Source of the DNA: Hydrogenophaga pseudoflava NBRC 102511
GTDB lineage: Bacteria; Pseudomonadota; Gammaproteobacteria; Burkholderiales; Burkholderiaceae_C
Length of the DNA stretch: 64,000 bases
NCBI RefSeq assembly: GCF_001592285.1
Contig: NZ_BCWQ01000014.1
Coordinates: 1 to 64,000 of the forward strand
Direction of reading: 5' to 3'
Shown: piece by piece, positions 45,183 through 53,870 of the stretch
How the letters are laid out: every line of letters starts with the position of its first letter
Numbering within the stretch: the stretch's first letter is position 1
The notes under the pieces: model-generated
Seen by the model: the letters and a program-made list of their open reading frames with translations, nothing else
Told to the model about the DNA's origin: nothing
The model's database searches: none
Translations under genes and position numbers: made by a program

Positions 45183-46901
45183 GTGACACCCACGGCATAC
45201 AAGCAAGCCGCCCACACCAACAGCTACGAGTTCACCCAGGGCAGTGGTTACCAGCTGCCCGAATACCCCTTCGCCCCCCCGCCCGAACTGGGCGGAACAC
45301 GAACAAAAAGACACCCCATCGTCATCGTCGGCGGCGGCATCACCGGCCTCACCCTCGCCTGCTCGCTCGCGAAACTGGGCACCCCCGCCATCCTGCTCGA
45401 CGAAGACAACACCGTCGGCGTCAAGGGCGCCTCTTCCCGCGGCATCTGCTACACCCAGAAATCGCTCGAAATCTTCCAGCGCCTCGGCATCTACGACCGC
45501 ATCGCCACCAAAGGCATTCAGTGGAGCGTCGGCAGGACCTTCGCTGGCCAAGACGAGGTCTACAGCTTCGACCTGCGCCAACAAGGCGGCTACAACCTCT
45601 CGCAACAGCCGCCCTTCATCAACATCCAGCAGTTCTACATCGAAGGATTCCTGGTCGAACGCATCGCCGAACTTGGCCATGTCGAGTTGCGCTGGCAGAA
45701 CCGCCTGACCGCCTTCACACAGAACGCCGACTTCGCCACCCTCACGGTCGAGACACCCGCGGGCTCCTACGTCATCGAAGCCGACCACGTCATCGACGCC
45801 ACCGGCTCGCACAGCCCGCTGCGCCAGTGGCTGCAGGTGCCGTTCACCAGCAAGCGCGGCGACGACCGCTGGTGCATCGCCGACGTGCGCTTCACGAAAC
45901 GACCGCCGGCCGAGCGCCACACCTGGGTCGAGGCGCCGTTCAACGAGAACCGCGCCGTCTGGCAGCACCTGATGGCCGACGACGTCTGGCGCATCGACTA
46001 CCAGATGGCGCCCGACAGCGACCCGTCCCATGTCAGCCGCGAGGACGTGGTGCGCGAGCGCCTGTCGCGCCAGTTCGGTCCGGACACCGAGGTCGAGATC
46101 GTCTGGGTCGGGCCCTACGCCTACCGCAGCGAGTGCGTGCACCGCATGCGCGAGGGCCGGGTGTTTTTCATGGGCGACTCGGCCAAGGTGGTCAGCCCCT
46201 TCGGCGCGCGCGGGGGCAACACCGGCGTGGCCGATGCCGACAACCTGGCGTGGAAGCTCGCGGCTGTTCTGCGCGGCCGCGCCCACCCCGCGCTGCTGGA
46301 GAGCTACGACGACGAACGCCTGGAGGCCGCGCAGCAGAACGTGCTGGTGACCAACCGCACGGCACGATTCCTGCGCCCGGCCGACGGCGTGGAACGGCTG
46401 TTTCGCAACGCCGCCATCGGCCTGGCGAAGAAACACCCCTTCGCCCGCACGCTGATGAACACCGGCCGCATGGCGGTCGCCAACCCGTACTCGCGCTCGC
46501 GCGCCTGCAGCTACGCCGAGGGCAGCGCAGCCGGCCAGTCGGTGCAGAACGTCGCGCTGCGCTGGGCCGACGGCTCGGCGGGCTGCGTCAACGAGCTGCT
46601 GAACTGGGCGGCGGGCGACCTCTTGCTGCTGGCCTTCGGCCCGCTGGGCCGCGCCGACCAACAGCGCCTGAATACGCTGACCGGCGGAGCGCCGCTGCGC
46701 GCCGTGCAGGTGCCGACCGGTCGCGACCGCGCCCAGGCGACAGAACACGTGCGCGACCCCGACGGCCACCTGCGCGCCGCCTGCCAGCTGGCCGGCCCGG
46801 GCTGGGCGCTGGTCCGGCCCGACGGCTACCTGGCCGCCAGTGGTGACCGCATCGACGGCCGCCTGGTCGCCGCCCTCGAACGCTCGCTCGGCCTGCGCTG
46901 A
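45183..46901 (+). CDS. FAD-dependent aromatic hydroxylase (PheA/TfdB, MhpA-like)
   Basis: A 572-residue class A flavin monooxygenase. The FAD motif is 'VIVGGGITGLTLACSLAKLG', followed by the 'DRWCIADVRF' region and 'FFMGDSAKVVSPFGARGGNTGVADADNLAWKLAAVL', the GD/ribityl-binding motif. A thioredoxin-like C-terminal domain completes the protein, as in 3-(3-hydroxyphenyl)propionate hydroxylase. The start is GTG at 45183 after GGAGACACCC; an aromatic or phenolic substrate is inferred. Note the N-terminal extension of about 45 residues rich in Thr, Tyr and Pro before the FAD motif. Confidence 0.88.
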   Translation: MTPTAYKQAAHTNSYEFTQGSGYQLPEYPFAPPPELGGTRTKRHPIVIVGGGITGLTLACSLAKLGTPAILLDEDNTVGVKGASSRGICYTQKSLEIFQRLGIYDRIATKGIQWSVGRTFAGQDEVYSFDLRQQGGYNLSQQPPFINIQQFYIEGFLVERIAELGHVELRWQNRLTAFTQNADFATLTVETPAGSYVIEADHVIDATGSHSPLRQWLQVPFTSKRGDDRWCIADVRFTKRPPAERHTWVEAPFNENRAVWQHLMADDVWRIDYQMAPDSDPSHVSREDVVRERLSRQFGPDTEVEIVWVGPYAYRSECVHRMREGRVFFMGDSAKVVSPFGARGGNTGVADADNLAWKLAAVLRGRAHPALLESYDDERLEAAQQNVLVTNRTARFLRPADGVERLFRNAAIGLAKKHPFARTLMNTGRMAVANPYSRSRACSYAEGSAAGQSVQNVALRWADGSAGCVNELLNWAAGDLLLLAFGPLGRADQQRLNTLTGGAPLRAVQVPTGRDRAQATEHVRDPDGHLRAACQLAGPGWALVRPDGYLAASGDRIDGRLVAALERSLGLR

Positions 46902-46919
46902 AACCCTTTGGAGAACCGC

Positions 46920-47108
46920 ATGAACACCGCCCCGAACTTCCAGGACGCCGACGGCTTCTATGAGCGCCTGCTCGACGCCCACCAGGGCCTCTCGCGCGAG
47001 CAGTCGGAGCTGCTCAACGCCCGCCTGGTCCTGCTGCTGGCCAACCAGATCGGCAACGCCCAGGTGCTGGCCGACTGCGTCGCCGCCGCCCGGGACACCC
47101 TCGAATAA
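46920..47108 (+). CDS. DUF2783-family small protein
   Basis: A 62-residue acidic helical protein ('[40 protein letters not shown]'). It matches DUF2783 proteins, which are encoded next to flavin hydroxylases of aromatic pathways and have no known activity. The ATG is 18 nt after the hydroxylase stop with GGAG upstream. It may be a partner or assembly factor of the hydroxylase. Confidence 0.8.
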   Translation: MNTAPNFQDADGFYERLLDAHQGLSREQSELLNARLVLLLANQIGNAQVLADCVAAARDTLE

Positions 47109-47134
47109 AATCGGGGGCTTCCCGAACACCCACC

Positions 47135-47160
47135 CGACGGCGCCCTGCGGGGCGCCGTCG
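47135..47160 (+). other. Strong GC hairpin before valS
   Basis: A perfect 10-bp stem CGACGGCGCC/GGCGCCGTCG with a 6-nt loop ends 21 nt before the valS ATG. It has no T-run, so it may be a weak terminator for the small DUF2783 gene or a leader structure of valS. Confidence 0.45.
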
Positions 47161-47181
47161 CACTTTCTGCGCCCCACCCCC

Positions 47182-50082
47182 ATGTCCGACGCTCCCGACA
47201 CCCTGCAGCAACCCGGTCTGAACAGCCTGTCCAAGTCCTTCGAGCCCGCCGCGCTCGAAGCCCACTGGGGCCCCGAGTGGGAGCAGCGCGGCTACGGCGT
47301 GGCGGGCTTCCGCGGCACCTCGGCCCCCAGCGCCGAAGCGGCCACCGCAGGCAAGAACTTCGCCATCCAGCTGCCGCCGCCCAACGTGACGGGCACGCTG
47401 CACATGGGCCACGCGTTCAACCAGACCATCATGGACTCGCTGACGCGCTACCACCGCATGAGCGGCTTCAACACCGCCTGGATTCCGGGCACCGACCACG
47501 CCGGCATCGCCACGCAGATCGTGGTGGAACGACAGCTGCAGGAACAGAAGATCAGCCGCCACGACCTGGGCCGCAAGAACTTCGTCGCCAAGGTCTGGGA
47601 ATGGAAGGAACAGTCGGGCAACACCATCACCACGCAGATGCGCCGCATGGGCGACAGCGTGGACTGGAGCCGCGAGTACTTCACCATGGACGAGAAGCTC
47701 TCGACCGTGGTGACCGAGACCTTCGTCAAGCTCTACCAGCAGGGCCTGATCTACCGCGGCAAGCGCCTGGTCAACTGGGACCCGGTGCTGATGTCGGCCG
47801 TGTCCGACCTGGAAGTGGAGAGCGAAGAGGAAGACGGCTCGCTCTGGCACATCGCCTACCCGCTGGTCAACGGCAGCGGCCACCTGACCGTGGCCACCAC
47901 CCGCCCCGAGACCCTGCTGGGTGACGTGGCCGTGATGGTGCACCCCGAGGACGAGCGCTACAGCGCCCTGATCGGCCAGTACGTGAAGCTGCCGCTGTGC
48001 GACCGCGAGATCCCCGTGATCGCCGACGAGTACGTGGACCGAGAATTCGGCACCGGCGTGGTCAAGGTCACGCCCGCGCACGACGCCAACGACTACGCCG
48101 TCGGCCAGCGCCACCAGTTGCCCATCATCGGTGTGCTGCACCTCAACGCCACCATCAACGACAACGCGCCCGAGAAGTACCGCGGCCTGGACCGTTTCGT
48201 GGCGCGCAAGCAGGTCGTGGCCGACCTCGAAGCCGCCGGCCTGCTGGTCGAGGTCAAGAAACACAAGCTGATGGTGCCGCGCTGCGCCCGCACCGGCCAG
48301 GTGGTCGAACCCATGCTGACCGACCAGTGGTTCGTGGCCATGAGCAAGGTCAGCGACCAGGACCCGACGGGCAAGAGCATCGCCCAGAAAGCCATCGACG
48401 CCGTGGCCAGCGGCCAGGTCAGGTTCGTGCCCGAGAACTGGGTCAACACCTACAACCAGTGGATGAACAACATCCAGGACTGGTGCATCTCGCGCCAGCT
48501 CTGGTGGGGCCACCAGATCCCCGCCTGGTACGACGAGCAGGGTCAGGTCTACGTGGCGCGCAACGAAGCCGAAGCGCAGGCCCAGGCCGGCGCCGGCAAG
48601 ACGCTCACACGCGACGAAGACGTGCTGGACACCTGGTATTCCTCCGCGCTGGTGCCGTTCAGCACCATGGGCTGGCCGAACCAGGGCGAGGCCGCCACCG
48701 ACGACTACAACCTCTACCTGCCCAGCAGCGTGCTGGTCACCGGCTACGACATCATCTTCTTCTGGGTCGCCCGGATGATCATGATGACCACCCACTTCAC
48801 CGGCCGCGTGCCGTTCAAGGACGTCTACATCCACGGCCTGGTGCGCGACGCGCAGGGCCAGAAGATGAGCAAGTCCGAAGGCAACGTGCTCGACCCGGTG
48901 GACCTGATCGACGGCATCTCGCTCGCCCCGCTGCTGGACAAGCGCACCACCGGCCTGCGCAAGCCCGAGACGGCGCCCAAGGTGCGCAAGCAGACCGAGA
49001 AGGAGTTCCCCGACGGTATCCCGGCCTACGGCGCCGACGCGCTGCGCTTCACCTTCGCCGCACTGGCCTCGCTGGGCCGCAGCATCAACTTCGACAGCAA
49101 GCGCTGCGAGGGCTACCGCAACTTCTGCAACAAGCTCTGGAACGCCACCCGCTTCACGCTGATGAACTGCGAAGGCCACGACTGCGGCCTGATGGAACAC
49201 ACCAAGGCCGACTGCGAAGTCGGCGGCAAGGCGCACGGCTACATGAGCTTCAGCCACGCCGACCGCTGGATCGTCTCGCGCCTGCAGCGCGTCGAGGCCG
49301 AGGTGGCCCAGGGCTTTGCCGAGTACCGCCTGGACAACGTGGCCAACGCGATCTACGACTTCGTCTGGAACGAGTTCTGCGACTGGTACCTGGAAATCGC
49401 CAAGGTGCAGATCAACACCGGCAACGAGGCGCAGCAGCGCGCCACCCGCCGCACCCTGATCCGCACGCTGGAGACCATCCTGCGCCTGGCCCACCCCGTC
49501 ATCCCGTTCATCACCGAAGAGCTGTGGCAGAAGGTCGCGCCGGTCGCCGGACGCGAGGGTGCCTCGGTGAGCGTGGCGGCCTACCCGGTGAGCCAGCCGG
49601 AGCGCATCGACGAAGCCGCCGAGGCCCAGGTCGCCAAGCTCAAGAGCCTGGTGGACGCCTGCCGCACACTGCGTGGCGAGCTCAACGTCTCGCCCGCTAC
49701 CCGTCTGCCGATGTTCGTGGTCGGCGATGCGGACTTCATGCGCGCCAACGCCGCCGTGCTGCAGGGTCTGGCCAAACTGGCCGAGGTCAAGGTGTTCGAC
49801 GACGAGGCCGCCTGGGCCGCCGCCGCGCAGGCCGCACCGGTGGCGGTGGTGGGCGAGGCCCGCCTGTGCCTGTTCATGGAAATCGACGTGGCCGCCGAGA
49901 AGGCCCGCCTGACCAAGGAAGCCGCACGGCTGGAGGGCGAGATCGCCAAGGCGAACGCCAAGCTGTCCAACGAAGCCTTCGTGGCCAAGGCGCCGCCGGC
50001 CGTGATCGAGCAGGAGAAGAAGCGCGTGGCCGACTTCGGCGCCACGCTGACCAAGGTGCGCGAGCAGCTGGCGCGGCTCTGA
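47182..50082 (+). CDS. valS: Valine--tRNA ligase
   Basis: A 966-residue class I aminoacyl-tRNA synthetase. The HIGH-type motif is 'HMGH' at residues 74-77 ('[12 protein letters not shown]') and KMSKS is at residues 561-565 ('[10 protein letters not shown]'). An editing domain lies between them ('[20 protein letters not shown]'), and a C-terminal coiled-coil arm ('[20 protein letters not shown]') ends the protein. The start follows a short GC-rich leader. It converges on the dehydrogenase-like gene 18 nt away. Confidence 0.97.
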   Translation: MSDAPDTLQQPGLNSLSKSFEPAALEAHWGPEWEQRGYGVAGFRGTSAPSAEAATAGKNFAIQLPPPNVTGTLHMGHAFNQTIMDSLTRYHRMSGFNTAWIPGTDHAGIATQIVVERQLQEQKISRHDLGRKNFVAKVWEWKEQSGNTITTQMRRMGDSVDWSREYFTMDEKLSTVVTETFVKLYQQGLIYRGKRLVNWDPVLMSAVSDLEVESEEEDGSLWHIAYPLVNGSGHLTVATTRPETLLGDVAVMVHPEDERYSALIGQYVKLPLCDREIPVIADEYVDREFGTGVVKVTPAHDANDYAVGQRHQLPIIGVLHLNATINDNAPEKYRGLDRFVARKQVVADLEAAGLLVEVKKHKLMVPRCARTGQVVEPMLTDQWFVAMSKVSDQDPTGKSIAQKAIDAVASGQVRFVPENWVNTYNQWMNNIQDWCISRQLWWGHQIPAWYDEQGQVYVARNEAEAQAQAGAGKTLTRDEDVLDTWYSSALVPFSTMGWPNQGEAATDDYNLYLPSSVLVTGYDIIFFWVARMIMMTTHFTGRVPFKDVYIHGLVRDAQGQKMSKSEGNVLDPVDLIDGISLAPLLDKRTTGLRKPETAPKVRKQTEKEFPDGIPAYGADALRFTFAALASLGRSINFDSKRCEGYRNFCNKLWNATRFTLMNCEGHDCGLMEHTKADCEVGGKAHGYMSFSHADRWIVSRLQRVEAEVAQGFAEYRLDNVANAIYDFVWNEFCDWYLEIAKVQINTGNEAQQRATRRTLIRTLETILRLAHPVIPFITEELWQKVAPVAGREGASVSVAAYPVSQPERIDEAAEAQVAKLKSLVDACRTLRGELNVSPATRLPMFVVGDADFMRANAAVLQGLAKLAEVKVFDDEAAWAAAAQAAPVAVVGEARLCLFMEIDVAAEKARLTKEAARLEGEIAKANAKLSNEAFVAKAPPAVIEQEKKRVADFGATLTKVREQLARL

Positions 50083-50100
50083 CGCGCCAGCGACCGGATC

Positions 50101-51153
50101 TCAGCCCGGTCGCTCCTCGCCCCGCGAGATCTCGGCCCACTGGGACCCCGAGTCGACCGGCGGCCATTCCGGGTCGCGCGAGCTGTCGAGGCTGTCGAGC
50201 ACGGAGAAGTCGCTGGCCTGTGCCTGCCCCCGCTCCACCACTGGTGACAGGGTTTCGTGGATGCGGTGCGCCACGTACCAGCTGGCGCGCAGCTTGGCCT
50301 CGCGGGTGTGCGACCCCAGCCGGGGTGTGAGGTGCAGGTTGGGAATGTTGTGCAGCGGGGTGCCGGGCCCGGCGAACTGGGGGTGCGCCCCGTCGAGCAG
50401 GCAGGCGTCGATCCGGCCATCCGTCAGCGCCAGTGCCAGTGCCTCGGGTTCGAACAGCGCGCTGCGGCTCAGCCCCACCCACAGCTGACCGGGCTTGCAG
50501 TTGTTGAGCAGGCGTTCGTTGATCCAGCCCTTGAAGCGGGAGGCATAGACCATCTGCAGCGACACGGCGTCGCTGCGCGCCAGCAGCTCGTTGGCCGGGA
50601 TGTATTCGATGCCCAGCTTCTTCCAGATCGGTGCGCCCTGGTGCACCGCCGGGTCGTAGCCCAGCAGGCGCACCCCGAGCCCCCTGAGCATGGGCGCCAG
50701 GGTGTGGGCCACCGGGGCCAGGCCCAGCAGGCCCACGGTGCTGCCACAGAGCTCCCGGCCCATGCGCACCTGCGCCAGCTTGCGTCCCAGGAGGGCGCTG
50801 ACCATGCCGCGCCGGTAGAGCATCAGCAGACCATAGAGCAGGTACTCTGCATTCGAACGCACCGTGGCGCTGCGTGCCTGGATCACCCGGATGTTGCGCT
50901 GCGCGCAGGCCTCCAGGTCGGTGTTCTCGCTGGAGATCTGCATGCGCGCCACCACCTTCAACAGGGGCGCGAAATCGAGAAACTCCCGCGAGACGACCAC
51001 ATGCGAGGGCAACACCAGTGCCTTCGTCTTGTAGACCTGCTTGCGCAGTGCCATGGGGTCGTCTGCCAGCTCCGGGGCCAGCGTCACGGCGTGGCGCTCC
51101 TGGAGCCAGGACAGGGCTTCAGGAACTAAGGGGTCGAGGAGCAGGATTTCCAT
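50101..51153 (-). CDS. D-2-hydroxyacid-dehydrogenase-family protein with degenerate active site
   Basis: A 350-residue protein of the D-isomer-specific 2-hydroxyacid dehydrogenase family by overall pattern ('LLKVVARMQISSENTDLEAC', 'VGLLGLAPVAHTLAPML', 'LTPRLGSHTREA'). Key positions are altered. The NAD loop reads G-L-L-G-L-A-P-V-A, with Ala146 and Ala149 replacing conserved glycines. His257 occupies the usual catalytic Glu position, and Arg278 the catalytic His position. An Arg in 'GLSRSAL' is kept. It is therefore probably not an active dehydrogenase but a regulatory or binding protein. It starts 49 nt after the tusA-like gene stop. Confidence 0.8.
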   Translation of the reverse strand: MEILLLDPLVPEALSWLQERHAVTLAPELADDPMALRKQVYKTKALVLPSHVVVSREFLDFAPLLKVVARMQISSENTDLEACAQRNIRVIQARSATVRSNAEYLLYGLLMLYRRGMVSALLGRKLAQVRMGRELCGSTVGLLGLAPVAHTLAPMLRGLGVRLLGYDPAVHQGAPIWKKLGIEYIPANELLARSDAVSLQMVYASRFKGWINERLLNNCKPGQLWVGLSRSALFEPEALALALTDGRIDACLLDGAHPQFAGPGTPLHNIPNLHLTPRLGSHTREAKLRASWYVAHRIHETLSPVVERGQAQASDFSVLDSLDSSRDPEWPPVDSGSQWAEISRGEERPG

Positions 51154-51202
51154 GGTCGTCGGGCCGGCGATTGCGGCATGCCGCAACCATGGTGGACCCA
51201 GT

Positions 51203-51430
51203 TCAGCGGCGCTTGAGCACCGTGATGAAGTCGCTCCCTACGGTCTGCTGCTCCACCAGTTCGTTGCCCGTCTGCTTGGCAAAGGCCTGGAAGTCGCGAA
51301 CCGATCCGGCATCGGTGGCGATCACCTTGAGCGTCTGGCCACTGGTCATGTCCGCCAGGGCCTTCTTGGCCTTCAGGATGGGCAGCGGGCAGTTCAGGCC
51401 GCGGGCGTCGAGTTCTTTGGTGGCGTTCAT
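51203..51430 (-). CDS. tusA: TusA/SirA-family sulfur-carrier protein
   Basis: A 75-residue protein with the CPxP motif in 'DARGLNCPLPILKAKKAL', whose Cys carries persulfide sulfur. Members act in tRNA thiolation, molybdenum cofactor assembly or sulfur oxidation; which applies here is unclear. The ATG at 51430 gives the normal length. It is read on the minus strand ahead of the degenerate dehydrogenase and after an AT-rich promoter region. Confidence 0.88.
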   Translation of the reverse strand: MNATKELDARGLNCPLPILKAKKALADMTSGQTLKVIATDAGSVRDFQAFAKQTGNELVEQQTVGSDFITVLKRR

Positions 51431-51487
51431 GAAGGGGGTCCTCGGGAGAGCGAATTTTAAACAGGAAGGGTGACAGAGATCAAAAAA

Positions 51488-51503
51488 TGTATCAATTTGT
51501 ACA
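51488..51503 (-). promoter_or_regulatory. AT-rich imperfect palindrome upstream of the tusA-like gene
   Basis: TGTATCAATTTGTACA matches its reverse complement at 12 of 16 positions and lies in an unusually AT-rich 80-nt gap (51431-51510), about 58 nt before the start codon. It could be an operator or simply the AT-rich part of a promoter. Confidence 0.3.
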
Positions 51504-51510
51504 AAAGAAG

Positions 51511-52038
51511 TCACACCGCCGGAAGCTCCATGAACTGGGGCTCGATGCCGATCGAGCGCAGCCAGTCGGCCAGGGCAAAGCCCGTTCCGGCCGGCCAGCA
51601 CCGGACCTGTTCCGGCGCGAGCAGCTTGTATTCGGCCAGCTCCGGGGACAGCACGATCTGCCCTTCGGCGAGCGCGTGGTAGGTGATGATGACCTGGTTC
51701 ATGCGCTGGAAATCGTGCACGCCGATCAGCTTCAAGGCCGTCACGGTCAGCCCGGTTTCTTCGGCGATCTCGCGCCGGATGCCCTCTTCCGGCGTTTCGC
51801 CGGCCTCCATGAAGCCGGTGATCAGCGCGAACATGCGGTGCTGCCAGGCGGCGTTGCGGGCCAGCAGGACCTTGTCACCCACCTGCACAATGGCGGCCAG
51901 CACGGGCGTCGGGTTGTTCCAGTGGGTGAAGTCGCAGGCCGTGCAGCGCAGGCGGTGCTTCAGACCGCCGTCTTCCTGCGCAGCGGTCAGCGCCAGAGGC
52001 GCGGCACAGCAGGGACAGAACCGGTACTCGGCGGCCAT
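51511..52038 (-). CDS. Nudix hydrolase with N-terminal zinc ribbon
   Basis: A 175-residue protein. Residues 7-37 hold a zinc ribbon with cysteines in 'FCPCCAAPL' and 'RCTACDFTHW', followed by a Nudix domain whose box is 'GFMEAGETPEEGIRREIAEETGL' at about residue 77. The layout resembles shortened NudC-type NADH or NAD-capped RNA pyrophosphatases, though it is smaller than NudC. The start at 52038 is chosen because the open frame upstream belongs to cysM. It lies 14 nt downstream of cysM on the same strand. Confidence 0.88.
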   Translation of the reverse strand: MAAEYRFCPCCAAPLALTAAQEDGGLKHRLRCTACDFTHWNNPTPVLAAIVQVGDKVLLARNAAWQHRMFALITGFMEAGETPEEGIRREIAEETGLTVTALKLIGVHDFQRMNQVIITYHALAEGQIVLSPELAEYKLLAPEQVRCWPAGTGFALADWLRSIGIEPQFMELPAV

Positions 52039-52052
52039 GGCAGGCAACGGCC

Positions 52053-52955
52053 TCAGGCCGGGAACACGCCGGTCGAGAGGTAGCGGTCGCCGCGGTCGCA
52101 GACGATGAAGGCGATGGTGGCGTTCTCGACCTGCGCCGCAATCTGCTGCGCCACCCAGCAGGCACCGGCGGCCGAAATACCCGCAAAGATGCCCTCTTCT
52201 CGCGCCAGGCGACGGCACATCTCCTCGGCGTCCGACTGCCCCACCAGCACCAGTTCGTCCACACCCGACGGGTCGTAGATCTTGGGCAGGTACTCCTGCG
52301 GCCACTTGCGGATGCCCGGAATGCGCGAGCCTTCGCTGGGCTGCGCACCGATGATGCGGATGGCCGGGTTCTTTTCCTTCAGGAAGCGCGAGACACCGGT
52401 GATGGTGCCGGTGGTGCCCATGGCGCTGACGAAGTGCGTGATGCGCCCGCTGGTCTGCTCCCAAAGCTCGGGGCCGGTGGTTTCGTAGTGGATGCGCGGG
52501 TTGTCGGCATTGGCGAACTGGTCCAGCACGCGGCCCTTGCCCTCCTTCTCCATCTTGTCGGCCAGGTCGCGCGCGTACTCCATGCCACCGCTCTTGGGTG
52601 TGAGGACGAGCTCGGCACCAAAGGCCTTCATGGTCTGGGCGCGTTCGACCGACAGGTCCTCCGGCATGATCAGCACCATGCGGTAGCCCTTGATGGCCGC
52701 GGCCATGGCCAGTGCGATGCCGGTGTTGCCCGAGGTGGCCTCGATCAGCGTGTCGCCGGGCTTTATGTCGCCGCGCTCCTCGGCGCGCTTGATCATCGAC
52801 AGCGCGGGCCGGTCCTTCACCGAACCGGCCGGGTTGTTGCCTTCGAGCTTGCCCAGGATCACGTTGCCCCGCGCGCGGAGCATCTCAGAGCCGATGCGCT
52901 GCAACGCAACCAGCGGCGTGCGGCCGATGGCGTCTTCAATGGTCGGGTAGTTCAT
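52053..52955 (-). CDS. cysM: Cysteine synthase B (O-acetylserine sulfhydrylase)
   Basis: A 300-residue PLP enzyme making cysteine from O-acetylserine and sulfide or thiosulfate. The PLP Lys is in 'NNPAGSVKDRPALSMI', with 'EATSGNTGIALAMAAAIKGY' for substrate binding and 'HFVSAMGTTGTITGVSRFLKEKNP' for phosphate. The opening 'YPTIEDAIGRTPLVALQRI' and the NNPAGSVKDR form are those of CysM rather than CysK. It diverges from tRNA-Leu. Confidence 0.95.
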   Translation of the reverse strand: MNYPTIEDAIGRTPLVALQRIGSEMLRARGNVILGKLEGNNPAGSVKDRPALSMIKRAEERGDIKPGDTLIEATSGNTGIALAMAAAIKGYRMVLIMPEDLSVERAQTMKAFGAELVLTPKSGGMEYARDLADKMEKEGKGRVLDQFANADNPRIHYETTGPELWEQTSGRITHFVSAMGTTGTITGVSRFLKEKNPAIRIIGAQPSEGSRIPGIRKWPQEYLPKIYDPSGVDELVLVGQSDAEEMCRRLAREEGIFAGISAAGACWVAQQIAAQVENATIAFIVCDRGDRYLSTGVFPA

Positions 52956-52969
52956 GCACCCCACTGTGC

Positions 52970-52975
52970 CATAAT
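52970..52975 (+). promoter_or_regulatory. Possible -10 element for tRNA-Leu
   Basis: CATAAT, followed by TTCGGG, lies 21 nt before the tRNA start. The sequence resembles that before yicC (CATAATTCGGG). No clear -35 box is seen. Confidence 0.3.
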
Positions 52976-52996
52976 TTCGGGCTGTCCATGACACCC

Positions 52997-53083
52997 GCCC
53001 GGGTGGCGAAATCGGTAGACGCAGGGGATTCAAAATCCCCCGCCAGAGATGGTGTGTCGGTTCGAGTCCGACCCCGGGCACCA
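52997..53083 (+). tRNA. tRNA-Leu (anticodon CAA)
   Basis: An 87-nt type II tRNA with encoded CCA. Acceptor GCCCGGG (52997-53003) pairs with CCCGGGC (53073-53079). The anticodon stem GGGGA/TCCCC encloses the loop TTCAAAA with anticodon CAA at 53031-53033. It has a long variable arm and a TTCGAGT T-loop. Confidence 0.97.
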
Positions 53084-53087
53084 GCTT

Positions 53088-53807
53088 TCAGGGCCGCGCA
53101 GCGTTGGTTGCGCGGCCTTTTGTTTTGGTGCTTTCCGCGGGGGCATCCGCGTTGGCCAGCTCATCCTCCAGCATCTGCCGGTACACCCGCGGCAGCTCGC
53201 GGGACATGCTGTTGTTCTCGATGCCATAGCCCAGGCTGGTCCAGGTGCCCGAAAGCCGGCGCAGCACCGGCTGGATGCGGCCCTGGCGCAGCTGGGCCGA
53301 GAGGTTGCCCCAGCGCCCTTCCTGCAGCCAGGCGTGCACAACCACGTCCTGGTACACGGGTGCAAAGCTCAGGCCAGTGGCGTCCAGTGCATCGTCGGTG
53401 CGCTCCGGGTGGTAACGCGCAGCCAGCTCCAGCCAGGTGCTGTAGAGCAGCTGGTAGCGGCCCGCCGCGGTGGAGCAGTTGCCCCGGTTCGGCCCCTGAC
53501 CGATCGACTCGCAGCGGTTGGGATGCCGCTCCAGGGTGCCCACGTAGTCGCCTCCGTACAGCACGTGGTAGGGGCGCATGACATTGGACTCGCTGGCCGA
53601 GATGGTGCGCATCAGCGCCCGCAGGTAGGGGTCGCCCCCGGCCATCACCAGTGGCTGGGTGCCCGGCAGCAGCAGCCAGGGTCGCCACAGCCAGAGCATC
53701 AGCAGCATGAACGCAACCGCCAGCGCCGTCAGCCCCAGTCGGGCGCGCCAGGGTGAACCCCAGAAGTCGCGCTGGTGCGAAGGCCGTTGGTTCAGGTCGT
53801 GCGACAT
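53088..53807 (-). CDS. Membrane-anchored lysozyme-like protein (GH104, lambda endolysin type)
   Basis: A 239-residue protein. A transmembrane segment at about residues 25-47 ('LTALAVAFMLLMLWLWRPW') anchors a domain resembling lambda R transglycosylase: Glu73 in 'ISASESNV' as probable catalytic residue, 'HVLYGGDYVGTLERHPNR' and 'STAAGRYQLLYSTW', then 'SWGYG'-like 'WTSLGYGIENN'. It should cleave peptidoglycan in the periplasm. The gene ends 5 nt from tRNA-Leu on the opposite strand, and its last codons contain the tRNA terminator. No other phage genes are near. Confidence 0.82.
   Translation of the reverse strand: MSHDLNQRPSHQRDFWGSPWRARLGLTALAVAFMLLMLWLWRPWLLLPGTQPLVMAGGDPYLRALMRTISASESNVMRPYHVLYGGDYVGTLERHPNRCESIGQGPNRGNCSTAAGRYQLLYSTWLELAARYHPERTDDALDATGLSFAPVYQDVVVHAWLQEGRWGNLSAQLRQGRIQPVLRRLSGTWTSLGYGIENNSMSRELPRVYRQMLEDELANADAPAESTKTKGRATNAARP
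53092..53125 (+). terminator. Intrinsic terminator of tRNA-Leu inside the lysozyme gene
   Basis: GGCCGCGCA (53092-53100) pairs with TGCGCGGCC (53109-53117) and TTTTGTTTT follows. It lies antisense to the last codons of the convergent lysozyme gene. Confidence 0.8.
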
Positions 53808-53870
53808 GGGGTCGGTGGGTGCAGGGTGGCGCTGAGACAATGGGCATTGTCCAACACCCACACCAAGCCC

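Noticed and set aside
47014..49494. 826-codon minus-strand frame
   Set aside because: Antisense to valS, without recognisable domains.
52997..53807. Intact prophage at tRNA-Leu
   Set aside because: Only one lysozyme-like gene is present; no integrase, structural genes or duplicated tRNA end are visible.
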